This document shows, piece by piece, positions 34,282-42,845 of a stretch of DNA of 64,000 nt. The notes under the pieces are model-generated. The model saw nothing but the letters and a program-made list of their open reading frames with translations, ran no database searches and was not told the origin of the DNA. The position numbers were made by a program, and so were the translations under genes. Where the stretch lies: positions 1 through 64,000 of the forward strand of contig CBDAQA010000005.1 of the NCBI GenBank assembly GCA_965198865.1. The letters run 5' to 3'. The DNA is from CBDAQA01 sp965198865. Its GTDB lineage: Bacteria > Planctomycetota > Phycisphaerae > Tepidisphaerales > Tepidisphaeraceae. Positions within the stretch are counted from its first letter, which is position 1, and each line of letters begins with the position of its first letter.

Positions 34282-34775
34282 CGGATGGCGGGCGGGGGTC
34301 CTGATCGCAGCGCGCTGCGGCGCGCGTCGATCGCGGCCTGGAGACGGGTGCCGACGACGGGGTCGCGCCAGAGCAGGACTAGGGATGCGAACAGGCCGCC
34401 ATGCAGGAGCAGGGCGCCGAGCTTGAGGTGGACCATGAACCAGATCAGGCCGGGCCCTGACCACATGGCGGCGAGTGAAGCCGCGTAGGCGAGGAGCCAG
34501 ACCGGGCGCATCGGACTGCCGAGGCGCCACAGGATCCCGGCCATGGCGGCGGCGGCGAAGGAGAGCTTCAGGCCGGCCATGGCGCGCAGGAGACGGGTGA
34601 GGTCGGGGCCGTCGCGGCTGATCGCGGCCGCCGCACTGGCGTGGCCGGTGACGAGGAAGCCGGCCGCGAGGGCGGCGACCGCCAGGAGCACCGCGCACGA
34701 CCGGGCGGCCAGAGGGGACCAGGCGGGCGCGGCGGTTCTTGCCACGCGGGGGGCCATGGCGGTCGTCGTGAGCAT
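34278..34775 (-). CDS. small membrane protein of unknown function
   Basis: 165 residues with four hydrophobic segments (CAVLLAVAALAAGFLV, LSFAAAAMAGILW, VWLLAYAASLAAMW, LGALLLHGGLFASLVLLW). The last two segments with LIWFMVHLKLGALLLHGG recall CopD/HemJ-like helices, but the match is weak. Divergent from the esterase with 72 bases between. Confidence 0.55.
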   Translation of the reverse strand: MLTTTAMAPRVARTAAPAWSPLAARSCAVLLAVAALAAGFLVTGHASAAAAISRDGPDLTRLLRAMAGLKLSFAAAAMAGILWRLGSPMRPVWLLAYAASLAAMWSGPGLIWFMVHLKLGALLLHGGLFASLVLLWRDPVVGTRLQAAIDARRSALRSGPPPAIR

Positions 34776-34847
34776 GTGCCTCGACCACTCTTGAAGGTTC
34801 GATGATGAACGTAGACGCTGCGGCGGGATTTGACAGGGTGCGGGTGC

Positions 34848-36275
34848 ATGGATGTGACGCGTCGCCGGGTGGTGGAAGTCGCGGCGGCAGGGCTGCTGCT
34901 GGGTGGCGCGGATCAGGCGCCGGCGGTGGCGGGCCGGCTGGCGGGGATCGAAGCGCTGATCGCGGCGACACGGACGGGGTCGCCGGACCTGGCGGATCAG
35001 TTGCGGCGCAACCTGCCGGGGTTGGCGCGTGGCGGTGCGGGGGCGGTTCACCTGCCCGACGGGCGGCCGGTGGCGGGGACGACCACCGTGCCGACGGCGG
35101 CGAGCAGCGACGTCGCCGCGGTCTGGCTGGACGAGTTCGTCTTCGCGCTGGACGCCAAGGGGACCGCGTCGGTGATCCTGGACGGGGCGCCGCCGGTGCC
35201 GATGGTGCCGGTGGCCGGGTCGTCGCTGTTCCTGCACCGGGCGCGGCTGGCGATCGGAACCGCGCATGTGTTCACGTTCGTCGTTGATGGGGTGGAGGTC
35301 GGAACCAACTCGGTCGCCGGCTATCACCCGGCCAGCTACGAGTATCCCGGGGTGGCGCGCGGGACGCTATCGGAGAAGCGGAGCGTCGCGAGCTCGATCT
35401 TTCCGGGAGTGACGAACGACTACTGGCTGTATGCGAACGCCGGGGTCGATGCGGCGCGCGGGGCGCCGGTGATGGTCTGGCAGGACGGGTCGCGGTTCGT
35501 GGGGGCGGAGGACGCGATCAACTACCGGCTGCAGGTGGTGTCGGACAATCTGGTGGCACGTGGCGCGATGCCGCCGTGCGTGCACGTGCTGGTCTCGCCG
35601 GGGACGGGCGGTGACCCGCTGCCGATGCGCTTCGCCGGCGACACGCAGGCCAACGAGGTGCGGTCGCTGCAGTACGACACGGTGTCGGACCGATATGGGC
35701 GGTTCGTGATCGAGGAGCTGCTCGCGGACGCGGGCAAGGCGTTCAAGCTGCGGCAGGACGCCTATTCGTGCGGGGGGGGCGGGTTCTCGTCGGGGGCGGT
35801 GTGCGCGTTCAACATGGCCTGGTTTCATCCGCAGCGGTTCAGCCGGGTGCATTCCAACATCGGCAGCTTCACGGCGCTGCAGTGGCATCCGGATCGGGGG
35901 CAGGAGGGCGGCAACACGGTCGCGGACTGGGTCCGGCGGGTGCCGCGCAAGAATGTCCGGATCTGGATATCGGACGGTTCGAACGACCTCGAGGCGGACA
36001 GCCATGGGCGGGCGGATCTGTTCCAGGCGGGGAGCTGGCCGCTGCACAACGTGGCGCTCGCCAACGCGCTCAAGCTGCAGGGCTACGACTTTCATTTCCG
36101 GTTCGGCGAGGCGACGCACTCGACGGCGCAGGGGGCGCTCGACCTGCCGGAGTCGCTGGCCTGGCTTTGGCGGGATTACGACCCGGGAAGGACGGAACAG
36201 GTGTACGAGCAGGACCCGCTGGAGCAGGCCAAGCCGATCTTTCGGGTCAAGATCGCCAACAGGGACGCGTGGTGA
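34848..36275 (+). CDS. putative esterase (enterochelin-esterase/esterase D fold)
   Basis: 475 residues from ATG 34848. A Tat-like RRR start with an Ala/Gly-rich hydrophobic stretch suggests export. The catalytic domain begins with APVMVWQDGSRFVG, continues with VHVLVSPGTGGDP and RSLQYDTVSDRYGRFVIEELL, and has the nucleophile in GGGGFSSGAVCAFNMAW. GRADLFQAGSWPL and FRFGEATHSTAQGA supply the late Asp and His. The family hydrolyses siderophore or other esters; the substrate here is unknown. The stop overlaps the beta-lactamase start. Confidence 0.82.
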   Translation: MDVTRRRVVEVAAAGLLLGGADQAPAVAGRLAGIEALIAATRTGSPDLADQLRRNLPGLARGGAGAVHLPDGRPVAGTTTVPTAASSDVAAVWLDEFVFALDAKGTASVILDGAPPVPMVPVAGSSLFLHRARLAIGTAHVFTFVVDGVEVGTNSVAGYHPASYEYPGVARGTLSEKRSVASSIFPGVTNDYWLYANAGVDAARGAPVMVWQDGSRFVGAEDAINYRLQVVSDNLVARGAMPPCVHVLVSPGTGGDPLPMRFAGDTQANEVRSLQYDTVSDRYGRFVIEELLADAGKAFKLRQDAYSCGGGGFSSGAVCAFNMAWFHPQRFSRVHSNIGSFTALQWHPDRGQEGGNTVADWVRRVPRKNVRIWISDGSNDLEADSHGRADLFQAGSWPLHNVALANALKLQGYDFHFRFGEATHSTAQGALDLPESLAWLWRDYDPGRTEQVYEQDPLEQAKPIFRVKIANRDAW

Positions 36276-37129
36276 AGGTGCTCGGGCGGCGCGCGCTCGC
36301 TTGCGGGGCGCTGGCACTGACCGGGCTGCGGTCCCTGCCGGGATACGCGGTGACGACGGACGACATCGCCGCGATCGAGCGGCGGCATGGGGGGCGGCTG
36401 GGCGTGTTCGTGCTCGATACCGGGTCGGGACGGACGCTCGCGCATCGGGCGGACGAGCGGTTCCTGCTGTGCAGCACGTTCAAGGGGCCGCTGGCCGCGC
36501 TCGTGCTGGCGCGGGTGGATGCGGGGCAGGACAGTCTGTCGAGCAGCGTTCGATACGGGAGGAAGGATCTCTTGCCGGCCTCGCCGGTGACGGAGGCGCA
36601 TGTCGGGCAAGGGGCATTGCCGGTGGGCGCGCTTTGCGAGGCGATCCTGCAATACAGCGACAATGCGGCGGCGAACCTGTTGATGGCGCGCGTCGGCGGA
36701 CCGGCGGCAGTGACGCGCTACGTGCGCACGATCGGCGATCAGGTGACGCGCATCGACCGGTATGAGCTCGCGGCCGGAGAGAATTCGGGCGATCTCGATA
36801 CGACGACGCCGCGCGCCATCGCGGCGACGGCGCGCACGATCGCGCTCGGGGACGTGCTCAAGCCGGCCAGCCGGGCGTTGATGGAGCGGTGGATGGGCGA
36901 GTGCGCGCGGGGCAAAGTCCGGCTGCGTGCCTCTTTTCCACGGGACTGGGTGGCGTTCGACCGGACGGGAACGGCGGACGGCGAGTGCAACGACTACGCG
37001 ATCGCACGGCGGCCGGGACGGGCGCCATTGGTCGTGGCGGCTTACTATGACAGGGACGCTATGGGGCTTGAGGCGCAGGAGGCGGTGCTACGGGAGGTCG
37101 GCGGGTTGGTGGCGGATTGGGCGGGGTGA
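36272..37129 (+). CDS. class A beta-lactamase
   Basis: 285 residues from GTG 36272 (coupled to the esterase stop). Signal peptide near ALACGALALTGLRSLPGYA. Active-site Ser68 and Lys71 in CSTFKGP, the SDN loop at 129-131 (YSDNAAAN), an omega loop with Glu in DRYELAAGEN that is about two residues shorter than usual, the DTTTP helix start, and FDRTGTADGE where class A enzymes usually have KTG (RTG also occurs). Periplasmic. Natural substrate range cannot be predicted. Confidence 0.9.
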   Translation: MKVLGRRALACGALALTGLRSLPGYAVTTDDIAAIERRHGGRLGVFVLDTGSGRTLAHRADERFLLCSTFKGPLAALVLARVDAGQDSLSSSVRYGRKDLLPASPVTEAHVGQGALPVGALCEAILQYSDNAAANLLMARVGGPAAVTRYVRTIGDQVTRIDRYELAAGENSGDLDTTTPRAIAATARTIALGDVLKPASRALMERWMGECARGKVRLRASFPRDWVAFDRTGTADGECNDYAIARRPGRAPLVVAAYYDRDAMGLEAQEAVLREVGGLVADWAG

Positions 37130-37130
37130 A

Positions 37131-37183
37131 GGCAGGGGCTCTGCCCCTGACCCCGCTGGGGCCAGCGGCCCCAGACCCGCCCC
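37131..37183 (+). repeat. palindromic repeat copy 9 (forward)
   Basis: GCAGGGGCTCTGCCCCTG arm, CCCCGCTGGGGCC core and GCGGCCCCAGACCCGCCC. Follows the beta-lactamase stop. Confidence 0.88.
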
Positions 37184-37196
37184 ACTTTGGTCGTGC

Positions 37197-37219
37197 CGGG
37201 ATGGGGCAGAGCCCCTGCT
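37197..37219 (-). repeat. partial palindromic repeat, first arm only
   Basis: GGGGCAGAGCCCC in reverse orientation just after copy 9 and just before the SDR stop, forming with it an inverted pair 13 bases apart. Confidence 0.6.
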
Positions 37220-37220
37220 C

Positions 37221-38126
37221 TTACGGCAGGTGGTTGCCGCCGGTCACGCCGTAGATTTCGCCGGTGACGTAGCTCGACTCCTGCGAGGCGAGGAGGACGT
37301 AGATCGGGGCGAGTTCCACCGGCTGGCCGGGACGGCCGAGGGGAACGGCGCTGCCGAGGTCGGGGATCTTTTCCTGCGGCTGGCCGCCGCTCGGCTGCAG
37401 CGGGGTCCAGATCGGGCCGGGGGCAACGCCGTTGACGCGGATGCCCTTCTCGGCCAGCTGCTTGGCGAGCGAGTGGGTGAAGTTGGCGATCGCCGCCTTG
37501 GTGCAGGCGTAGTCGAGCAGCATCGGCGAGGGCTGGTAGCCCTGGATCGACGTGGAGTTGATGATCGTCGCACCGGGCGGCATGTGCGGGACGGCGAACT
37601 TGCTGAGCCAGAAGGTCGCCATGATGTTCGTGCGCAGGGTCGCTTCGAACTGGTCGGTGGTCAGGTCGGCGATGTCCTTGACGGCGGTCTGCTTGGCAGC
37701 GTTGTTGACGAGGATGTCGATGCCGCCGAGCGCGCTGACGGTTCGCTCGATCAGCGTGCGGCAGAACTGCTCGCTGCCGATGTCGCCGGGAACGGAGACG
37801 GCCTTGCGGCCTTCGGCTTCGATCAGGGCGACGACGTCCTTGGCGTCCTCCTCTTCGGACTCGAGATAGCTCAGGACGATGTCCGCGCCTTCGCGGGCAA
37901 AGGCGATGGCGACCGCGCGGCCGATGCCGCTGTCGGCGCCGGTGAGCAGCGCCTTGCGGCCGGCGAGGCGGCCGTAGCCGCGGTAGGAGGTTTCGCCGTG
38001 GTCCGGCTTGGGGTCCATGTCCTTGGTCAGGCCGGGGGCAGACTGGGGCTGCTCGTCGAACTTGGGCTGCGGGTATTGCGTGCGGGGGTCCTGCATCGCG
38101 TACTGGCTGCTGGTCTGGGCGCTCAT
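37221..38126 (-). CDS. short-chain dehydrogenase of the YghA/general-stress type
   Basis: 301 residues from ATG 38126. An N-terminal extension of about 45 residues (KPDHGETSYRGYGRLAGRKAL) is characteristic of this group, followed by the cofactor loop LTGADSGIGRAVA, NNAAKQ, Ser in STSIQGYQPSP and the Tyr-Lys pair in LDYACTKAAI. Ends VTGGNHLP as in YghA. Substrate unknown; the group is linked to oxidative and osmotic stress. Confidence 0.9.
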   Translation of the reverse strand: MSAQTSSQYAMQDPRTQYPQPKFDEQPQSAPGLTKDMDPKPDHGETSYRGYGRLAGRKALLTGADSGIGRAVAIAFAREGADIVLSYLESEEEDAKDVVALIEAEGRKAVSVPGDIGSEQFCRTLIERTVSALGGIDILVNNAAKQTAVKDIADLTTDQFEATLRTNIMATFWLSKFAVPHMPPGATIINSTSIQGYQPSPMLLDYACTKAAIANFTHSLAKQLAEKGIRVNGVAPGPIWTPLQPSGGQPQEKIPDLGSAVPLGRPGQPVELAPIYVLLASQESSYVTGEIYGVTGGNHLP

Positions 38127-38200
38127 TGGGGAAAATCCGGTGATGTGGTCCGGCGGGGCAACGGGCGGGGTCGTCCGGGGTTGGGGGTGGTCCCCTGCTT

Positions 38201-39595
38201 GTGAACGGCATGAACGGCGTGATGATGCTGACGATCGGACCACTGCAGCGCCGCTTTCTCGTCTTTCTCGGGCCGATGATGGTGAGCAACGTCACGCAAT
38301 CCCTGTCGGGGACGCTGAACAGCATCTTTCTCGGCCAGATGATCGGGACGTGGGCGCTGGCGGCGGCGACGTCGTTTTTTCCGGTGATGCTGGTGCTGTT
38401 CTCGCTGCTGATGGGGATGGCGGCGGGGACCTCCGTGCTGGTGGGGCGGGCGTTCGGGGCGGGGGATCAGGCGCGGGTCAGGCTGGTGGCGGGGACGTCG
38501 GTGGCGGCGACGCTGCTGATGGGGCTCCTGGTGTGCGGGGTCGGCGAGGTGTTCGCGCCGGCGATCATGCGGGGGTTGGGGACGCCGGCGTCGATCCTGG
38601 CGCCGTCGATCCGGTATGCGCGCGTGTTCCTGGCGGCGAGCCCGATCCTGTTCGCGTTCTTCCTGCCGCAGGCGGTGCTGCGCGGGACGGGTGATACGAA
38701 GACGCCGCTGCGGATGACGATCGTCTCGGTGGGCGTGGGCGTGCTGGTCACACCGGTGCTGATCGAGGCGGGGCTGGGCGTGGTCAGTGCGGCGGTGGCG
38801 AACGCGTTCTCGATCCTGGTGGCGCTGTGGTGGCTGGGTCGGGACCTGCGGCGGCGGGGGCATCCGCTGGCGCCGAGCTGGGCGCTGGCGCGGCGGTTGC
38901 GGGTCGATGGCCGGGTGTTCGGAGAGATCCTGCATTTGGGGCTCCCGAGTTCGGCGCAGATGATCGTGATGTCGGCGGCGGAGCTGGTGCTGGTCGGTTT
39001 GATCAACCGGTTCGGGGCGGATGCGACGGCGGCGTACGGGGCGGTCAATGTGCTGCTCACGTATCTGCAGTTCCCGGCGTTCTCGATTTCGATCACCGCG
39101 TCGGTGCTGGCGGCGCAGGCGATCGGGGCGAAGACGCCCGAGATGCTGCCGGCGATCACGCGGACGGGCCTGGGATTGAACGTGCTGATCACCGGCGGGC
39201 TGATATGCCTGTCGTATCTGCTGGCCGCGCCGATGCTGCACCTGCTGCTGACGAACGACGCGGTGGTGCGGATGGCCACGCATCTGCTGCACGTGGTGGC
39301 GTGGAGCACGATGCTGTTCGGGATGGCGGGCGTGTTTGCGGGGGTGATGCGGGCGAGCGGGACGGTGCTGGCGCCGATGGCGCTGTCGATCGCGGCGATC
39401 GTGCTCGTCGAGGTGCCGGTGGCGACGTGGCTCGCCAGGGTTCGCGGCCTGGACGGCGTCTGGTGGGCGTTTGCGGCGACCTTCTCGACGATGTTCGTCT
39501 TGCAGGCGCTGTACTATGGACTGGTCTGGCGGGTCCGGGGCCGCTCGGCCCCGGCGGGGTTCGGGGCAGAGCCCCGACCTGTCACCGCGGAATGA
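38201..39595 (+). CDS. MATE family efflux protein
   Basis: 464 residues, 12 membrane segments, two homologous halves beginning PLQRRFLVFLGPMMVSNVTQSL and FGEILHLGLPSSAQMIVMSAAE. Segments such as GTWALAAATSFFP and AAYGAVNVLLTYLQFPAFSISITASVLAAQAIGA are typical. Probably exports drugs or metabolites using Na+ or H+. GTG 38201 or ATG 38210 start. The last 20 codons (RGRSAPAGFGAEPRP) are encoded by repeat copy 10, so the true tail has been extended. Confidence 0.9.
   Translation: MNGMNGVMMLTIGPLQRRFLVFLGPMMVSNVTQSLSGTLNSIFLGQMIGTWALAAATSFFPVMLVLFSLLMGMAAGTSVLVGRAFGAGDQARVRLVAGTSVAATLLMGLLVCGVGEVFAPAIMRGLGTPASILAPSIRYARVFLAASPILFAFFLPQAVLRGTGDTKTPLRMTIVSVGVGVLVTPVLIEAGLGVVSAAVANAFSILVALWWLGRDLRRRGHPLAPSWALARRLRVDGRVFGEILHLGLPSSAQMIVMSAAELVLVGLINRFGADATAAYGAVNVLLTYLQFPAFSISITASVLAAQAIGAKTPEMLPAITRTGLGLNVLITGGLICLSYLLAAPMLHLLLTNDAVVRMATHLLHVVAWSTMLFGMAGVFAGVMRASGTVLAPMALSIAAIVLVEVPVATWLARVRGLDGVWWAFAATFSTMFVLQALYYGLVWRVRGRSAPAGFGAEPRPVTAE
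39531..39579 (-). repeat. palindromic repeat copy 10 (reverse), inside MATE gene end
   Basis: CGGGGCCGCTCGGCCCCG, then GGCGGGGTTCGGGG, then GGGGCAGAGCCCCG. Located within the last codons of the MATE gene. Confidence 0.85.
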
Positions 39596-40628
39596 CGCGC
39601 TCGTCCTTGAGGTGGGCAAAGAAAAGCCGAAACATCTCCTCGGTGTCGATGCATGGGTGAAAGCCGGCCTGTCTGGCCTTGATGGTGCTGGAGATGTTGT
39701 CGAAGCCGGAGGCGAAGATGAAGTCGGCGAAGGGCCAGGAAACGAGCTGGTCGTAGGGGATATTCTGCAGGTTGTGGCGGGCGACCATCTGCCGCCATAG
39801 GCCGGCCTTGTCGGTCATGTACTCGGCGAGCGGCGTGGGGACCGGGGGTGCGCACTCCATGTCGAACATGCGCGCGATGCGGGGCCACAGGTGTTCCCAG
39901 CGAAAGTAGTCGCCGTTGGTGATGTTGAAGATCTCGTTCGCGGCGGCTTGCGTTTCGCCGGCCCAGTCGGTGGCGGCGGCGAGGATCTTGGCCGAGGTGA
40001 CCTGGTAGAGGGCGCGGTAGGCGGCGAGCGTGCCGGGGAAGCGAAGCGGCAGGCCGAGCTCCTTGGAGATCGCGGCGTAGATCGCGATCGCCATCGTCAG
40101 GTTCATGGGGTTGCCGAGCGCGAAACCGCAGATCGCTTCGGGGCGGAGCGCGGTCCAGTGCCAGGTCTTGCCGTGCTGGCGGGCACGGAGGTGGTCCTCC
40201 TGGTCGTAGTAGAAGTTGGGCGGCATCAGGCGCGGGTCGTCCTCGCGGGCGGGCGTCTTGAAGGGACCGAGGTCGGCGCCGTAGGCCTTGCCGCCCTGGT
40301 AGAAGGTGACGTGGCGGAGCGTGTCGCGCTCTTCGACGACGTCGAGGAGGTGGCGGAGGATGGCGACGTTGACGTCGCTGCGCGCGGCGGCGGTGGGTTT
40401 CTCGATGTAGGCGGCGAAGACGATGTGGGTGACGTCCTCGAGCGGGCCGACGCGCGCGCGGACGCTGGCCGGGTCGAGGAGGTCGACGGCGATCGGGTGC
40501 ACGCCTTCGACGTGGCCGGTGGGGCGGCGGGACAGGGCGTAGACCGTCGTGCCTGGCGTGCGGAGAAAGTGCTGGGCGGCGGCGCGGCCGGAGACGCCCT
40601 GGGCGCCGGCGATGAGAACGGTCTTCAT
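39582..40628 (-). CDS. PRISE-type SDR (progesterone 5-beta-reductase/iridoid synthase family)
   Basis: 348 residues. Extended SDR: VLIAGAQGVSGRAAAQHFL, VYALSRRP, DLLDPASVRARV, then FYQGGKAYGADLG with Lys, MPPNFYYDQEDHLRARQ with the active-site Tyr, and TALRPEAICGFALGNPMNL. The family reduces activated C=C bonds of enones. Role here unknown. Start overlaps the antiporter stop as ATGA. Confidence 0.85.
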   Translation of the reverse strand: MKTVLIAGAQGVSGRAAAQHFLRTPGTTVYALSRRPTGHVEGVHPIAVDLLDPASVRARVGPLEDVTHIVFAAYIEKPTAAARSDVNVAILRHLLDVVEERDTLRHVTFYQGGKAYGADLGPFKTPAREDDPRLMPPNFYYDQEDHLRARQHGKTWHWTALRPEAICGFALGNPMNLTMAIAIYAAISKELGLPLRFPGTLAAYRALYQVTSAKILAAATDWAGETQAAANEIFNITNGDYFRWEHLWPRIARMFDMECAPPVPTPLAEYMTDKAGLWRQMVARHNLQNIPYDQLVSWPFADFIFASGFDNISSTIKARQAGFHPCIDTEEMFRLFFAHLKDERVIPR

Positions 40629-41905
40629 GACGGCTCCTCTGCGAGGCTGGCGGGAGGCGGGTCGGTCGCGTAGAGGCGCCGGGCCAGCCGTTCCATCGTC
40701 AGGCCCTGGACGACGATGGAGAAGACCACCACCACGTAGCAGACGGTCAGCAGTTCCGGGCGGACGCGTTCGTGCGAGGGAAGGCTCAACGCCAGGGCGA
40801 CCGAGATGCCGCCGCGCAGACCGCCCCAGGTCAGGACTGTCAGGGCCCGGAAACGGTTGGGGTTGCCGCGCGACAGCGGCAGGGTGGGGACGAACACGCT
40901 GAGCGCGCGGACGACCAGCAGGATCGGAATCGCGGCCGCGGCGGCGACGAGGTCGGCGCGGCGCAGCGAGAGGGCGATGACCTCGAAGCCGATCAGCAGG
41001 AAGAGGAGCGAGTTCAGCACCTCGTCGATCAGCGACCAGAAGGTGCGCAGCTCATGGCGGGAGCGGTCGTCCATCGAAGACTGGGCGCGGTGGCTGCCGA
41101 CGCACAGGCCGGCCATGACGACGGCGATCGGTCCGGACATGCCGATGCCGTTGGCGAGGCTGAAGGTGCCGGCGGCGAGTGCCAGGGTGATGATCACCTC
41201 GAGGTTGCGGGCGTGGGCGCGGCGGAGCAGGCCGATGGCGAGCAGGCCGGTGACTAGTCCGAGAATGCCGCCGCCGACGGCCTCGAAGAGGAAGGCGAGC
41301 GCGGCGTGGCCGAGAGTGGCCGCGTGGCCACCGACGGCGAAGGCGAGCGAGGCGCTGAAGACGACGACGCCGACGCCGTCGTTGAACAGGCTCTCGCCGG
41401 CATAGACGGCCTGCAGACCGGGAGGAAGGCCGATGCGGCGCAGCAGGCCGACGACCGCGACAGGGTCGGTGGGGGCGACGATGGCGCCCAGGACGACGCA
41501 CCAGACGAGGGGGACGTCGAGGGACAGGGCGGCGAAGACGCCCCACATGGCGACCGCGGTCAGCGCGACGGCGAAGAGGGTGGTGACGAAAGCCAGGGTC
41601 AGCACGAGGCCGACGCGGCGCCAGAGCTCGCCGAGGTCGACCTCCAGGGCGCCGGCGAACAGGAGGAAGGAGAGAGCGCCGTCGAGCAGGGTCACGGGGA
41701 GGTCGACGGAGCCGAGGACGCGTTCGGAGAGGCCGCGGAGACTGTAGCCGGGGATCAGGGGGTCGGCGGCGAGCATGACGAGGGAGCTGAGGAGGGCGAT
41801 GACGAGGACGCCGACCGTGTTGGGGAGGCGGACGGTCATCTGGTTGAGCACGCCGAACAGGGCGGCGAGCGTGAGGAGGACGGAGAAGAGGGCGAAGGCG
41901 TTCAT
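40625..41905 (-). CDS. Na+/H+ antiporter, CPA1 family
   Basis: 426 residues, about 11-12 membrane segments. The ion-binding helix has GESLFNDGVGVVVFS (ND motif, electroneutral type) and an earlier APTDPVAVVGLLRRIG. The cytosolic C-terminal domain is minimal, as in short bacterial members. Pumps Na+ (or K+) out in exchange for protons. First gene of a two-gene run with the reductase. Confidence 0.93.
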   Translation of the reverse strand: MNAFALFSVLLTLAALFGVLNQMTVRLPNTVGVLVIALLSSLVMLAADPLIPGYSLRGLSERVLGSVDLPVTLLDGALSFLLFAGALEVDLGELWRRVGLVLTLAFVTTLFAVALTAVAMWGVFAALSLDVPLVWCVVLGAIVAPTDPVAVVGLLRRIGLPPGLQAVYAGESLFNDGVGVVVFSASLAFAVGGHAATLGHAALAFLFEAVGGGILGLVTGLLAIGLLRRAHARNLEVIITLALAAGTFSLANGIGMSGPIAVVMAGLCVGSHRAQSSMDDRSRHELRTFWSLIDEVLNSLLFLLIGFEVIALSLRRADLVAAAAAIPILLVVRALSVFVPTLPLSRGNPNRFRALTVLTWGGLRGGISVALALSLPSHERVRPELLTVCYVVVVFSIVVQGLTMERLARRLYATDPPPASLAEEPS

Positions 41906-41921
41906 GACGTCCCTAAGAGGA

Positions 41922-42003
41922 GGGCCAGGGCTCTGCCCTGGACAGGGTTCCCTTCGCGCAAGCGCGAAGGGGCCCGACGCTGGGGCCGGGGGCCCCAGAC
42001 CCC
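41922..42003 (+). repeat. composite palindromic repeat copy 11 with nested hairpin
   Basis: Standard arms (CCAGGGCTCTGCCCTGG at the left, CTGGGGCC and GGGGGCCCCAGACCCC at the right) are separated by about 35 extra bases containing CCTTCGCGC-AA-GCGCGAAGG, a perfect nested hairpin. Between the antiporter start and the TIM-barrel stop. Confidence 0.85.
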
Positions 42004-42004
42004 A

Positions 42005-42838
42005 TCAATGAGGGCGGATGGATTTGAAGGCGCGGGTTTGGGCGACCAGGGCCTGTTCGGCGGGAAGGCGCTCCATGCTGCTGGCGCCGTAGAAGCCTTG
42101 GCAGTCGGGGCACGCTCTCAAGATGAACTCGGCATCCTGGGGCATGGCGATGGGGCCGCCGTGGCAGAGGAGGATGATGTCCTGCCGGACGGTGCGGGCG
42201 GCCGCCGCGATGGCGGTGATGCGGGTGGCGCAGTCGTCCAGGGTGAGCGCGGTGGTGGCGCCGATCTTGCCGCCGGTGGTCAGGCCCATGTGCGCGACGA
42301 GAATGTCTGCGCCGGCTTCGGCCATTGCGACAGCCTCGTCGGGATTGAAGACGTAGGGGGTGGTGAGGAGGTCCTTCGACCGGGCGAGGCGGACGAGGTC
42401 GATTTCGAGGGCGTAGCTCATGCCGGTTTCTTCGAGGTTGGCGCGGAAGACGCCGTCGATCAGGCCGACGGTGGGGAAGTTCTGGATGCCGGAGAAGCCG
42501 ATCGCTTTGACCTGGTCCAGGAGGAGATCGAAGTTGCAGAACGGGTCGGTGCCGTTGATGCCGGCGAGAACCGGTGTGTGGCGGACGACGGGCAGGACTT
42601 CGCGGGCCATGTCCATGACGATCTCGTTGGCGTTGCCGTAGGCGAGCAGGCCGGCGAGAGAGCCGCGGCCGGCCATGCGGTAACGGCCGGAATTGTAGAT
42701 CACGATCAGGTCGATGCCGCCCTCCTCCTCGCACCGGGCCGACAGGCCGGTGCCGGCGCCGCCGCCGACGATGGGCTGGCGCTCGCGCGCCATGGCGTGG
42801 AAGCGGGCGAGCAGGGCTTGGCGCGGGATGGCTGGCAT
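42005..42838 (-). CDS. TIM-barrel 'phosphoenolpyruvate hydrolase family' protein
   Basis: 277 residues. Barrel strands and motifs such as IVGGGAGTGLSARCEEEGGIDLIVIYNSGRYRMAGRGSLAGLL, PVLAGINGTDPF, GFSGIQNFPTVGLIDG and ILVAHMGLTTGG match the PF09370-type proteins. Its family is nearly always next to a UPF0261 (Tm-1-like) protein, as here, and sometimes fused to it; the joint function is unresolved. Seven bases separate the two genes. Confidence 0.88.
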   Translation of the reverse strand: MPAIPRQALLARFHAMARERQPIVGGGAGTGLSARCEEEGGIDLIVIYNSGRYRMAGRGSLAGLLAYGNANEIVMDMAREVLPVVRHTPVLAGINGTDPFCNFDLLLDQVKAIGFSGIQNFPTVGLIDGVFRANLEETGMSYALEIDLVRLARSKDLLTTPYVFNPDEAVAMAEAGADILVAHMGLTTGGKIGATTALTLDDCATRITAIAAAARTVRQDIILLCHGGPIAMPQDAEFILRACPDCQGFYGASSMERLPAEQALVAQTRAFKSIRPH

Positions 42839-42845
42839 GGGGACC

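Noticed and set aside
36176..37000. Antisense frames over the beta-lactamase that look gene-sized
   Set aside because: The forward strand has full SxxK, SDN and RTG motifs, so the reverse frames are shadows.
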